Shown: positions 41,801 to 45,707 of the stretch, in pieces
Layout of the letters: each line of letters starts with the position of its first letter
Numbering within the stretch: the first letter of the stretch is position 1
Assembly: GCA_948474755.1 (NCBI GenBank)
Contig: CAOLHI010000019.1
Location: forward strand, 930,001-994,000
Reading direction: 5' to 3'
Length of the DNA: 64,000 nucleotides
Source of the DNA: Ctenosaura bakeri
Taxonomy: Eukaryota; Chordata; Lepidosauria; Squamata; Iguanidae
Made by a program: the position numbers and the translations under genes
The notes under the pieces: model-generated
What the model was told of the DNA's origin: nothing
What the model saw: only the letters and a program-made list of their open reading frames with translations
Databases searched by the model: none

Positions 41801-42902
41801 GTCTGGCAAAACATTCCTTAATGAGGGCCAGCCACAAAACTGGCACTGTTTTGAGATTTCCAGATCTTTTCATCAGGTAAGATGTTACAAGTAGGATTGG
41901 GGGGAAGCTCAGTTGATGCTGAAGTCTCTTGATTATATAGACTTCTAGATTTTATCATCCAGTAAAAAGCTCAGTTAATGCTGAAGTCTCTTGATTATAT
42001 AGACTTCTGGATGTTATCATCCAGTTAGCCTTAAAAAAAATAAAAATAAAATCCCGTTGCCCTTTTGATTTTCGTCATACGAAGCGATCTGGAAAGCTTG
42101 CTCCTGATTCTAGCCCTTCTCCTCGGTCCCAAATACAAGCCGTGGATCGTGGGTTAAAGTTTCCCTCCTTTCTCTTCCAGCCGTTTCCTGTTCTATTCCG
42201 CCCTGCTTCATTATTGGCCATTTCCGCACTAGCCTGTTATAGCGCGATGATTCCACTTTCAACCTCCTCTGGAATCCCGGGGTTTGCAGTTTCGGAGGGG
42301 CCGGCCGGCCCCTCCCGAAACTGCAAACCCCGGGATTCCAGAGGAGGTTGAAAGTGGAATCATCGCGCTATAACAGGCTAGTGCGGAAATGGCCATTCAC
42401 TCCCCTCAGTGCCACTACGCTGCCTCGAGTCCTCCGCGCCGGTGCGCGAAGGAGCAAGAAGAAGAAGAAGACGACGAAGACGAAGCGTATCCCACCTTAG
42501 GGGCCGAACCCCGGCGTCTCTCCATGGCCCTCTCCGTCCGGCAAGAGACCAAGACGGGACTCTGGGGGCGGAGGGTTGAAACCAAGAGCCCGACGAGCCG
42601 CCGCCGGGGGAATAACGCGGCTTCTGAGGGGAGCCGCTTTCCGGGGGACCCGACAAAGTGGGCGAATGACAGCCCTCTCCCAGTCAGGAAAGGCAGCGGG
42701 CGCGCAGAGGAGAGGTTGTCAGGACGGTTTTTTTCCCCCTCACGGCAGTTAACAGCCACTGAAACGCGGGAAAGAGAGGCAGAGAAGCAGAAGGGCGGCC
42801 GGCGGAGCTGAGGCGGCGGCGGCGGCGGCGGGCGCTAAGCTTACCTCTGTCCAGGGTGAGCGGCTGGACCACGGTCAGCGTCGTCGTCGCCGTCGTCGCC
42901 AT
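534..42902 (-). CDS. LIN7A: LIN7A (lin-7 homolog A / Veli1 / MALS-1), five coding exons
   Basis: Joining minus-strand segments 42902-42845, 21377-21259, 5742-5671, 2764-2555 and 743-534 gives one open frame of 222 codons plus TAG; every intron has GT-AG ends. Residues 20-83 form the L27 domain, which in this family heterodimerises with CASK/MPP scaffolds. Residues about 100-182 are a PDZ domain with a GLGF loop at 109-112 and a helix-B His near 160, typical of class I PDZ that bind receptor and channel C-termini. The tail is a charged coiled segment followed by Gln runs. LIN7 proteins act at neuronal synapses and epithelial junctions in the LIN-2/7/10 complex (family knowledge). LIN7A rather than LIN7B/C is indicated by the [23 protein letters not shown] and C-terminal QQNHMS signatures. 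Human LIN7A is 233 residues as I recall; the shortfall is at the two repeat-rich ends. Confidence 0.96.
744..2206. other. LIN7A intron 4, no recognised element
   Basis: AT-rich intronic DNA. Short ORFs here show no coding signature, and I recognise no repeat family apart from a weak resemblance near 1090 to the short squamate 'cagtgggactta' repeat. Confidence 0.6.
2207..2440 (-). mobile_element. RTE/BovB LINE 3' fragment
   Basis: Read on the minus strand, about 2430-2246 encodes a degraded BovB-type ORF2 C-terminus: [20 protein letters not shown] followed by a tract resembling the usual RWLDSITEA and VEDR segments, then LLEVSH. It is followed by the 3' tail (GTCACCATAAGTTGAAATC) shared with reptile SINEs. 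It lies in LIN7A intron 4, about 115 bp from exon 4, in the gene's own orientation. A poly-C run sits at about 2451-2461. Confidence 0.75.
2555..2764 (-). CDS. LIN7A: LIN7A coding exon 4 (linker and most of PDZ)
   Basis: Acceptor TTCTAG, donor GTATGT. The 210-bp exon encodes residues 84-153, from [15 protein letters not shown] to DQLLSVNGV. It holds the GLGF carboxylate-binding loop of the PDZ domain and the strand with [12 protein letters not shown]. Codon phase is 0 at both ends. Reading past the donor gives only a few residues before a stop. Confidence 0.96.
3018..3150. mobile_element. GGCC-ended palindromic MITE, shortened copy
   Basis: Begins GGCCATTTCTACCCTA and ends with the inverse GGAAATGGCC. 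The left arm has the family core (ATTATTCCACTTTCAACATC, GGGGTTTGCAGTTTAGG); most of the right arm is missing. Flanks read TTA and TAA, not identical, so a target duplication is uncertain. In LIN7A intron 3. Confidence 0.8.
3244..3449. mobile_element. Palindromic MITE related to the GGCC family
   Basis: Left arm CTACACTGTTACAGTGCTAT and right arm ATAGCACTATAACACTGTAG are inverted copies. Both contain the ATTCCACTTTCAACATC core seen in the neighbour at 3018. Ends are degraded (GGGTC, GGGCCC). A central spacer includes 'gctgagaattctaaat'. Confidence 0.75.
3450..5670. other. Rest of LIN7A intron 3, no recognised element
   Basis: Strongly AT-rich intron. I find no gene and no repeat I can name. 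Confidence 0.55.
5671..5742 (-). CDS. LIN7A: LIN7A coding exon 3 (end of L27)
   Basis: A 72-bp exon between acceptor TTTTAG and donor GTAAGG. It reads [20 protein letters not shown] then ATAK, residues 60-83, finishing the L27 domain and the linker. It is too short to stand out as an ORF but was found by searching for the segment missing between exons 2 and 4. Both splice sites are canonical and the phase (0/0) matches its neighbours. Confidence 0.95.
6317..6409. repeat. 93-nt inverted-repeat hairpin in LIN7A intron 2
   Basis: The outer arms TCCCACCAATGAGCCATGG and CCATAGCTCATTGGTGGGA pair over 19 bp with a single mismatch. An inner pair (ACAAGCA with TGCTTGT) extends the stem. It lies about 575 bp 5' of exon 3 in gene orientation. 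It may be a small MITE or an intronic hairpin RNA; I cannot name a family. Confidence 0.7.
7192..8077. mobile_element. Non-autonomous hAT transposon, 886 bp, with exact 8-bp TSD
   Basis: Inverted termini CAATGATGTA and TACATCATTG are flanked by the identical 8-mer CAAAGGAG at 7184-7191 and 8078-8085. Both ends are packed with CAAGTC / GACTTG motifs, like the subterminal transposase-binding repeats of hAT elements. The interior contains diverged tandem pieces ('ccaaagctggag', 'cccattgc') and no transposase. In LIN7A intron 2. Confidence 0.9.
8684..8770 (-). mobile_element. CR1/L3 LINE 3'-end fragment
   Basis: Contains 'gaacataagaactccgctag' and 'gatccagctagctcagca', the reverse complement of the common squamate L3/CR1 end that reads 'gctggactagatggg...ttcttatgttc'. 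Confidence 0.6.
8815..8985 (-). mobile_element. tRNA-derived SINE (CAA-tailed squamate family), truncated
   Basis: Shows 'ggggttttcttggcatga', 'agagtgtgacttgcc', 'aaaccctggtctccag' and 'gtagtccaatgctcaaa', the minus-orientation body of the SINE seen in full at 23119. The tail is missing. Confidence 0.75.
9844..10012. mobile_element. GGCC-ended palindromic MITE, 169 bp
   Basis: GGCCATTTCTGCACTACACT runs in and the inverse, ending GGAAATGGCC, runs out, meeting near 9925 at GGCCCCTCCC. Flanks are TGA and AGA, one mismatch from a 3-bp target duplication. CpG positions are mostly TG/CA, unlike the copies at 42216 and 43550. All short ORFs here are products of the palindrome. Confidence 0.85.
10989..11091. 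mobile_element. hAT-type MITE
   Basis: CAGGTAGAGAACCTCCAGCC at the left and GGACCACAATTTCCTCAGCC then CTG at the right are degraded inverted termini of a common reptile MITE (CAGGG-GG-AAC type), with 'gccaatggccagggtttatg' in the centre. Flanks TTATAGAA and CTATAGAA look like an 8-bp target duplication. Confidence 0.65.
12097..12147. repeat. Short hairpin, 23-bp stem and 5-nt loop
   Basis: TTTTGCAGATTTTCAGTTTC pairs with the downstream GAAACTAGACATCTGCAAAA with three mismatches. The loop is too short for an ordinary microRNA precursor. Function unknown. Confidence 0.6.
13020..13100 (-). mobile_element. Degraded CR1/L3 3'-end fragment
   Basis: 'aagtccagcattctatttta' then 'agtggccagctggatacc' matches the reverse complement of the same L3/CR1 terminus as at 8684. 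Confidence 0.45.
14333..14460 (+). mobile_element. tRNA-derived SINE, Box-A type ('cagttcagtggtaaagc')
   Basis: Head 'agttcagtggtaaagcatat' followed by 'gcttggcatgtagaa' matches a tRNA-like head (compare 'agctcagtggtagagca'). The body 'acctcaggcagaagatc' is typical of the same family at 48927 and 50849. Diverged; no clear tail. Confidence 0.6.
14821..14888. repeat. (TTTC)17 microsatellite
   Basis: Seventeen uninterrupted TTTC units, 68 bp, in LIN7A intron 2. On the transcript strand it is (GAAA)n, purine-rich. Confidence 0.97.
15290..15530. other. Non-repetitive, motif-dense intronic segment
   Basis: Not a repeat I recognise. It contains an E-box (CAGCTGTCA), an AP-1-like TGATGACTCAT, and 'tttttaattatgg'. 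Such composition is seen in conserved enhancers, but conservation cannot be judged from one sequence. Confidence 0.25.
16552..16787 (-). mobile_element. tRNA-derived SINE (CAA-tailed family), near full length
   Basis: From the 3' end: 'gttgctgttgtgtgccttca', 'cacttatggtaaccctatg', 'gtgtgacttgtcc', 'caaccctggtctccag', 'gctcaaaccattgtatcac'. Same family and orientation as 23119. Confidence 0.85.
17609..18012. mobile_element. GGCC-ended non-autonomous DNA transposon, 404 bp
   Basis: Termini GGTCCTTTCCACAGTGT and its rough inverse AGAGTGTGAAAAAGGCC, flanked by TCA and TTA (one mismatch from a 3-bp target duplication). The interior is GC-richer than the surrounding intron. Two short ORFs (17551-17766, 17763-18029) fall across it and resemble nothing known. 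Confidence 0.6.
18013..19394. other. LIN7A intron 2, no recognised element
   Basis: I see no repeat or gene. A segment at 18130-18230 has 'ctgcattaattagcggag' followed by 'atgcaaac' (homeodomain- and octamer-like), possibly regulatory. Confidence 0.4.
19395..19475. repeat. Short squamate repeat ('gcaatcctat' type)
   Basis: 'gcaatcctatatccacttct', 'ttgggaataagcacc' and 'aataatgggattggctgact' match the common squamate element with gcaatcctat / gtaagyccc / ttgaa-aatggg blocks. Further copies at 38633, 51774, 51895 and 61038. Confidence 0.55.
20646..20688. repeat. (CCA)n microsatellite, about 14 units
   Basis: Uninterrupted CCA units, about 570 bp past exon 2 in transcript direction. On the transcript strand it is (TGG)n, which could form a two-tier G-quadruplex. 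It produces false poly-His, poly-Pro and poly-Gly ORFs. Confidence 0.95.
21259..21377 (-). CDS. LIN7A: LIN7A coding exon 2 (L27 domain)
   Basis: Acceptor CAG ends at 21378 and the donor GTATGG starts at 21258. With one base from exon 1 it encodes residues 20-59, [10 protein letters not shown] through TAIRE, the two helical heptad segments of the L27 domain. The exon is 119 bp and ends in phase 0. It joins cleanly to exons 1 and 3, and intronic read-through soon hits stops. Confidence 0.96.
22308..22442 (+). mobile_element. tRNA-derived SINE fragment (CAA-tailed family)
   Basis: 'ggagaccagggtatgaatct', 'ttgggtgaccttgggcaaag', 'ctctcagcctcagaagaagg', 'ctctgaacaaatcttgacag'. The tRNA head and the CAA tail are both absent. 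Confidence 0.8.
23119..23381 (-). mobile_element. tRNA-derived SINE with (GTT)n tail and perfect 13-bp TSD
   Basis: Flanked by the identical 13-mer CTAGAGCTTCTGT at 23106-23118 and 23382-23394. Reading minus: tRNA-like head ('gatttgaaccgtgagttgta' on plus), body, the shared 'tgtgcttcaagtagtttcta' tail, then a CAA tail (plus: GTT repeats to about 23165). Best-preserved example of this family in the window. Confidence 0.92.
23985..24583. mobile_element. Tigger/pogo non-autonomous element
   Basis: Begins TA|CAGTGGGCCCACTGTACCCA and ends with the inverted 'ggtatccacaggggc', 'cctggaaccaatcccctg' and 'gtggacctg' blocks typical of Tigger MITEs. The interior ('ttcacaaggcagaagcagg', 'accatttttaa') recurs in the copy at 49736. 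The right terminus is degraded. Confidence 0.75.
24590..24650. repeat. Short squamate repeat fragment
   Basis: 'cccattgagtgcagtgggtc' then 'tgttctaagta' resembles the 'cccattga-ttcagtgggtc-actc-agta' block of the gcaatcctat repeat class. Confidence 0.4.
24910..25465. mobile_element. Tigger/pogo element interrupted by a hAT MITE
   Basis: Inverted ends CAGTGGGCCCTTGGTATCCA and TGGATATGGAAGGCTGACTG are flanked by TA on both sides (24908-24909, 25466-25467). Internal 'ggttccaagacc' and 'gtggatgctcaagtcc' are typical Tigger blocks. Nucleotides 24936-25238 are a later insertion. Confidence 0.9.
24936..25238. mobile_element. hAT MITE nested in Tigger, 303 bp
   Basis: Inverted ends CAGGGCTTTCCAAATGG and AAGTTTGGAAAGCTCTG; target duplication CACTAGAG (24928-24935) and CACTAGTG (25239-25246), one mismatch. 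It splits the Tigger terminus from its body, so it is the younger insertion. Confidence 0.88.
25466..28589. other. LIN7A intron 1 interval, no recognised element
   Basis: About 3.1 kb of AT-rich intron with no gene and no repeat I can name apart from simple A/T and G runs (26341-26358, 26985-27005). Confidence 0.5.
30087..30312. mobile_element. Palindromic MITE inside the CR1/L3 LINE
   Basis: ACACTACACAATTATAGTG and CACTATAATTGTGTAATGTG are inverted arms; inside are 'taactgccatggcaa' and 'agaattctaaata'. Related to the GGCC palindromic group, and to 45708, by architecture. It lies between the FINDL and FTDD segments of the LINE, so it inserted after it. Confidence 0.8.
31107..31733 (+). mobile_element. 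tRNA-derived SINE inserted in the LINE, itself interrupted
   Basis: Head 'gccctggtggtgcagtggtt', then 'ggttgactcagccttccat', 'tccttctgtaagttgg' and, after the interruption, 'attgtaaacctcactgg'. Flanking 10-mers GCTGTAGAGA (31097-31106) and GCTATAGAGA (31734-31743) are the target duplication within the LINE. Confidence 0.88.
31259..31683. mobile_element. GGCC-ended non-autonomous DNA transposon, 425 bp, in the SINE
   Basis: Ends GGCCCTTTCTGCAC and GCATGCAAAAAGGGCC with ATT duplicated on both sides (31256-31258, 31684-31686). GC-rich and CpG-bearing interior with no transposase. The 3-bp duplication suggests a PIF/Harbinger-like origin. Confidence 0.82.
32733..32915 (-). mobile_element. tRNA-derived SINE fragment (CAA-tailed family)
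   Basis: 'gacttacagcaacctgaagg', 'gagagatttgttcagagtga', 'atgacttgcccaaggtcat', 'aaaccctggtctccc'. Abuts the L2-like LINE that follows. Confidence 0.8.
32920..33560 (+). mobile_element. L2/CR1-clade LINE ORF2 3' portion
   Basis: Plus-strand frames read [20 protein letters not shown] then AQRAF, the conserved end of L2/CR1-type reverse transcriptase (DYCNALY-GLP-K---KLQ--QN-AAR). Later blocks match 'gtgctggc-acaaagccct' and 'gggctg' patterns. Frameshifts and stops abound, and the tail ends in AT-rich 'aaaattataattatta'. A 153-codon minus-strand ORF here is only its shadow. Confidence 0.75.
34399..35011 (+). mobile_element. 5'-truncated L1 LINE with target-site duplication
   Basis: Nucleotides 34409-34777 encode an uninterrupted L1 ORF2 C-terminus ([42 protein letters not shown]). 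A 3' UTR and an A-rich tail follow at about 35000-35015. Flanks aaaatcccacacagaa (34381) and aaaatcccacagagaa (35012) are the target duplication. The open C-terminus indicates a fairly young insertion. It opposes LIN7A transcription. Confidence 0.93.
34862..34933 (+). repeat. 36-bp tandem duplication in the L1 3' UTR
   Basis: Two copies (34862-34897, 34898-34933) starting 'atggaaacaaagtagattca' differ at one base (ggag context: agctgg versus aactgg). Confidence 0.92.
35012..36283. other. LIN7A intron 1 interval, possible unclassified repeat
   Basis: About 35050-35260 has two diverged versions of a unit built around 'ctcagctga' and 'aaccagg-aaggcaagggga' / 'aatcaggga'. I cannot assign a family. 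No coding signal. Confidence 0.35.
36284..36367. mobile_element. GGCC palindromic MITE, right half only
   Basis: 'aaactgcaaaccccaggatt', 'ggatgttgaaagtggaataa' and 'tagtgcggaaattacc' match the right arm of the copy at 9844; the left arm is absent. Confidence 0.8.
37263..37645 (+). other. Possible LTR-like segment
   Basis: A TATAAATA at about 37265 precedes a (GGGAGA)-type purine run (37270-37332); an AATAAAGC polyadenylation-like signal lies at about 37601 with 'tatccaaca' after it. I found no convincing TG...CA ends with a target duplication, so this is tentative. Confidence 0.25.
38633..38712. repeat. Short squamate repeat ('gcaatcctat' type)
   Basis: 'gatgcaattctgtatgtgct', 'aaactcagtgggacttactt', 'ctgagcaaattatgtatagg'. 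Same class as 19395. Confidence 0.65.
38868..39360 (+). mobile_element. Helitron-like fragment
   Basis: Begins TCTAATATGTAAAAATAAAG, close to the 5' end TCTAATATATAAAAG of the Helitron at 56221. It contains two diverged 'ggctggat-ttttcaccaaatttgg' blocks (38922, 39262) common in vertebrate Helitrons. I did not find the CTAG 3' end. Confidence 0.55.
39788..39883. repeat. 96-nt hairpin in LIN7A intron 1
   Basis: TGTTTCTACAGCTGGA and TCCAGCTGTAGAAACA are perfect 16-bp inverted arms; after a 4x4 internal loop an inner stem CAATGATA / TATCATTG follows. It could be a tiny MITE or a hairpin RNA on either strand. Confidence 0.75.
40240..40340. mobile_element. hAT-type MITE fragment
   Basis: 'ttggactataattcccagtt' and 'atcctgggagttgtattcc' are the facing arms of a common reptile MITE ('gactacaactcccag' / 'ctgggagttgtagtc'). 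Confidence 0.6.
40495..40570. mobile_element. hAT-type MITE fragment
   Basis: 'tattggattacaatttctgg' and 'gagctgaagtccctcatatc' then 'tggaga' are diverged facing arms of the same type as 57875. Confidence 0.4.
41757..41885 (-). mobile_element. Possible Penelope-like element 3' end
   Basis: On the minus strand, 'ctgatgaaaagatctggaaa' followed by 'tctcaaaaca', then 'tgccagaccattggtttta' and 'ttttaatggaccaacatgga', resembles a recurrent reptile retroelement end that I associate with Penelope-like elements. The assignment is from memory. Confidence 0.4.
41905..42027. repeat. 62-bp tandem duplication
   Basis: Two adjacent copies (41905-41966, 41967-42027) starting 'aagctcagtt-atgctgaag', about 93% identical, with 'tcttgattatatagacttct' in each. 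It lies at the left edge of the CpG island. Confidence 0.9.
42216..42394. mobile_element. GGCC palindromic MITE, nearly perfect, in the CpG island
   Basis: Each arm is about 88 bp: GGCCATTTCCGCACTAGCCT onwards and its exact inverse, meeting near 42300 at GGCCGGCCGGCC. I find only one 1-base length difference between arms. The target duplication is ATT (42213-42215, 42395-42397). It lies in intron 1, about 450 bp past exon 1. Confidence 0.93.
42389..42811 (+). other. Open frame in the CpG island, probably not a gene
   Basis: A 140-codon plus-strand frame rich in Glu, Arg and Ser, overlapping the MITE and the intron 1 start. It has no recognisable domain. GC-rich DNA readily stays open by chance. 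A divergent transcript from the CpG island is possible but there is no direct sign of one. Confidence 0.15.
42845..42902 (-). CDS. LIN7A: LIN7A coding exon 1
   Basis: Encodes 19 residues from ATG 42902-42900 plus the first base of codon 20. The frame reads [19 protein letters not shown], then donor GTAAGC at 42844. The start has a strong Kozak context (G at -3, G at +4). TCG/ACG trinucleotide repetition encodes the TTATTT run, which makes this N-terminus a few residues longer than human MATLTVV. The reading frame stays open upstream but has no in-frame Met near it, so this Met is the best start. The exon lies inside the CpG island. Confidence 0.93.
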
Positions 42903-42946
42903 GTCTGCAGCGCCGCCGAGGCTGAAATGAAGCCGGGCTCCAGCAT
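42875..42946 (-). CDS. Upstream ORF overlapping the LIN7A start, 23 codons
   Basis: ATG at 42946-42944 (weak context: T at -3, C at +4) starts [16 protein letters not shown] then an Arg run, with a stop at 42877-42875. It overlaps the main LIN7A ATG (42902) in a different frame. Its first residues resemble the MLKP start I recall for human LIN7A, so it looks like the ancestral start shifted out of frame by an indel. It may act as a translation-dampening uORF if it is in the 5' UTR; the transcription start is unknown. Confidence 0.6.
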   Translation of the reverse strand: MLEPGFISASAALQTWRRRRRRR

Positions 42947-43323
42947 TGAGGCTGGCGTGCGCGCGTGGAGGGGGGAGGGGGCGAGGGTGGGGCTACGGAA
43001 GAGGAGGACGGGGGGGCGCGGGGGAGAGAAGCGCGCGTGGCGGGTGCGCGTGGGCAGGGGGGAGGGGGCCGGCGAGGACGGCGCCCTCGCGCCAGCGCGC
43101 GGGCGAGCGCGCGCGCGCGCAAAGGTGATGCTTGGAAGACGCCGCCGCCGCCGCCGCCGTTGCAACCATGCCCTTGTCCACCGGGCGGGAAGAAGCGGCC
43201 GAAAGGAGGGGGGGTCACCCCGAGGCCAGTTGCATCCCCGGGCGACGGCGAGGTGGGGTGGACGGTGCAAAGATTCACGGGAGCTTGAAGGGGAGCCCGA
43301 GAAAGCGTCCGTTCCACTTTGAG

Positions 43324-43349
43324 GAAGAAGAAGAAGAAGAAGAAGAAGG
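43324..43349. repeat. (GAA)n microsatellite
   Basis: About eight GAA units, about 420 bp upstream of the LIN7A start codon; TTC on the gene strand. Confidence 0.9.
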
Positions 43350-43426
43350 GGCCTCGTTGAGTTATTTAAAAAAGGTCATCGTGTCAGGCAGGCCAAAGAG
43401 GAGCGCCTCGAACGTGACCGAAATGA

Positions 43427-43439
43427 GGGCGGGGCGGAG
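43427..43439. promoter_or_regulatory. Tandem GC boxes (Sp1-type)
   Basis: GGGCGGGGCGGAG holds two overlapping Sp1/KLF sites about 525 bp upstream of the LIN7A ATG. Confidence 0.55.
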
Positions 43440-43549
43440 CGCCGCGCTGCGAAGATCACCCGAGGTGAACCGCAAAGCCGACGGGCCCTTCCCTGGCCGG
43501 CTCGTCACACTCGTGGTGGTAACTAGCCAGGGGCGGATAGAGTCACTGG

Positions 43550-43735
43550 GGCCTTTTCCGCACTAGCCTGTTCAGCGCGATGATTCCGCTTTCCACCTCC
43601 TCGGGAAACCTGGGGTTTGCAGTTTCGGGAGGGGCCGCGGCCCCTCCCGAAACTGCAAACCCCAGGATTCCAGAGGAGGTGGAAAGCGGAATCATCGCGC
43701 TAGAACAGGCTAGTGCGGAAAAGGCCCCAGAAATC
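43550..43735. mobile_element. Second GGCC palindromic MITE, upstream of LIN7A
   Basis: GGCCTTTTCCGCACTAGCCT onwards with its inverse ending GGAAAAGGCC, meeting at GGGGCCGCGGCCCC. The arms differ at only a few places. CpGs in GCGCGATGATTCC are intact. It lies about 650 bp upstream of the ATG, so LIN7A exon 1 sits between this copy and 42216. Confidence 0.92.
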
Positions 43736-43935
43736 ATTTGGGAGCAAAGGGATGCAAAGAGCGCGCGAGAGGCCAACAAGTGCATCTGTGGCGCTTCAGC
43801 ACCAGCAGATCAAGGAACTCAGTGGAGGGACGCCTGGAATGCCACGCGCAGGGAGCAGCCGTGGGCGTTGGAGCGCACCTACACACGCAGAGAGAGAACC
43901 ACTCCGGCAACTCTAACGAGCCCCTTGTGCTGGGA

Positions 43936-45707
43936 AAGCTCCATGTTCTCCATGTTCATCCTCTCCAAACAGTGGGTGTGCTGAGAGTAGCAATTCAACA
44001 ACCACAGTGGTTTGTATCTGTGCGTAGGTGCAAACGTGATGCACCAACAACTGATGTGGAAGATGAGAAAGAGGACATGAGAAAGTGGGCCAGACACAGG
44101 GGGAGTGGGTGATGAAGTACACCGTTGCATACTTATGCATGTGCATGCAGTGAGTCAGATGTACATAAATGCAGCTTGATTTGGACACATCATCTTCAAG
44201 GGTTGGGAATCATATGGTCCTTCGACGACAGCTCCTTGCATTCTTTATCACTGGGTAAGAATGGCTTGGTGGGCCTGCTGATTCAGCCTATCAGTGCCTG
44301 CTGGGCTGCACAGTTCCCACCCTGGAGTTAGAACAAGTCGGGAGTAAACCATAGTTTTGGATTCCTACTCATTTTTTTATCATAATTTAAACAAGCCAGC
44401 TGGAGATCATAAGACAGATTTCCTAGGTTCCTTCATTGGTTCTTATAGCAATATTGCCGACCTGTGGATTCCCCCCCCCATGGCTTATTTTTAAACTGGA
44501 GCACAACAGTTCCTGTTGCCATTCATGAAATAATGCTTTCTGAACACCATCTGCCTTAGGCCCTTGAAATGCCATCCTTCTGATTAGCTCAAAGTTCACA
44601 GCAGAAGTTGTCATGTTTGCCTTCAAGCTGACCCACATTCTGTTCAGTGCTAGAAAATAAATTTTCAAATGACTCTAGTACTTTTTGATCGGTTTACAAT
44701 CAAAGGCTTTTCTCAGAGGATATAAACAGTTCTAGGACTAAGATGTGTTCAAAGGGTGCTTTTCATAGTAAATAGCTGCGTCTTTTCTGCCAGTGCCAGG
44801 GGAAATGGGCTAACATTGAACCTGTCAGTTGTAACCAAACATTGCAACATCTAGTTTTTGCTAAAGCTTTGGCTCTGTCGCTGCTTTGGAAATTCAAAAT
44901 AAATTTAGTAAGACAGAGGCCCAAAATACATTTTTGAATTGTGTATGGCATGTTACATAGTAAGAGTCTGGTGATACTGTCATGGTGTTTCTGCCATGAT
45001 CACACATGATACTAAATGTAGGGTGCCCTCAGCATCATTGTGAATGTGTGACTGGTGGATAGTAAAAGAGATGTGAAGCATACTACAACTCCAATTACAT
45101 GTCATTTACTAGGTAGCTGAACAGGCAAATAGAGAGCAGGGTTATGCCCATTAACTCCACCCTCAGCATTGCATGAGTTCTCCATTGTCTGCATATAGGG
45201 TGAACACTTGTTATAGGCTGGACGCTATATTTTGTGTGGATCTTTTGTACAGAAATGCCTGTCAAGATTCAGAATTCCCTTAGAGACGATATAAAATGGA
45301 AATTATGTGTCTAGACTGAGATGCCTGTGTTATATGTGGTCCTCCTCAAGGGGAGTGGATAAACTACACATTGAAAGGATTATATTAATAAATAGCCCCA
45401 AACAGGACAAAAGCCAACTGTTTATTCTCCTGTGTTAAATATTTTAGCATTTTAATGCTTAAGATTACTTAAGGGAAATGCTGATGTTATACCTGCCTAT
45501 TTGGACAATACTGTTGTCTACAAATTTGGGAGCTTGGTGACCAAGGCAATGGAGTCCAGGAAATTGCAAATAAATGCACACTGTCAAATGGCAAGACACT
45601 TACAAATCCCCTACATAAAGAGGTAGAATCATGCCTATTTCACATCTACAGAGGGAAAGGCATTTGAGTGTACAGATGGATGTGCTGAAGGCTGTGTCCC
45701 ATCTGGG
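43936..45707. other. Upstream flank of LIN7A, no recognised element
   Basis: Leaves the CpG island and becomes ordinary AT-rich DNA. I see no gene and no repeat I can name. Confidence 0.5.

Larger units (their letters stand above)
42180..43780. promoter_or_regulatory. LIN7A: CpG island covering LIN7A exon 1 and probable promoter
   Basis: Very GC- and CpG-rich against an AT-rich background. It contains exon 1, GC boxes (GGGCGGGGCGGAG at 43427-43439), a 16-bp alternating purine-pyrimidine GCGC run near 43105-43120, and GGC, CCG and GAA triplet repeats. No clear TATA box. Promoter type inferred: broad, housekeeping-like initiation on the minus strand upstream of 42946. Long ORFs in this island are artefacts of GC-richness. 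Confidence 0.85.

Noticed and set aside
42216..42394. Structured RNA or terminator at the palindrome
   Set aside because: The same palindrome recurs at unrelated positions with target duplications, so it is a mobile element rather than a local RNA structure.
42841..43317. 158-codon minus-strand ORF overlapping LIN7A exon 1
   Set aside because: Pro/Arg/Ala-rich frame in the CpG island, out of frame with LIN7A and with no domain; GC-richness removes stops.
43132..43566. 144-codon plus-strand ORF upstream of LIN7A
   Set aside because: Runs through triplet repeats and into the palindromic MITE; no family resemblance.
43580..43984. 134-codon plus-strand ORF
   Set aside because: Its first part is the palindrome itself, translated; the rest resembles nothing known.
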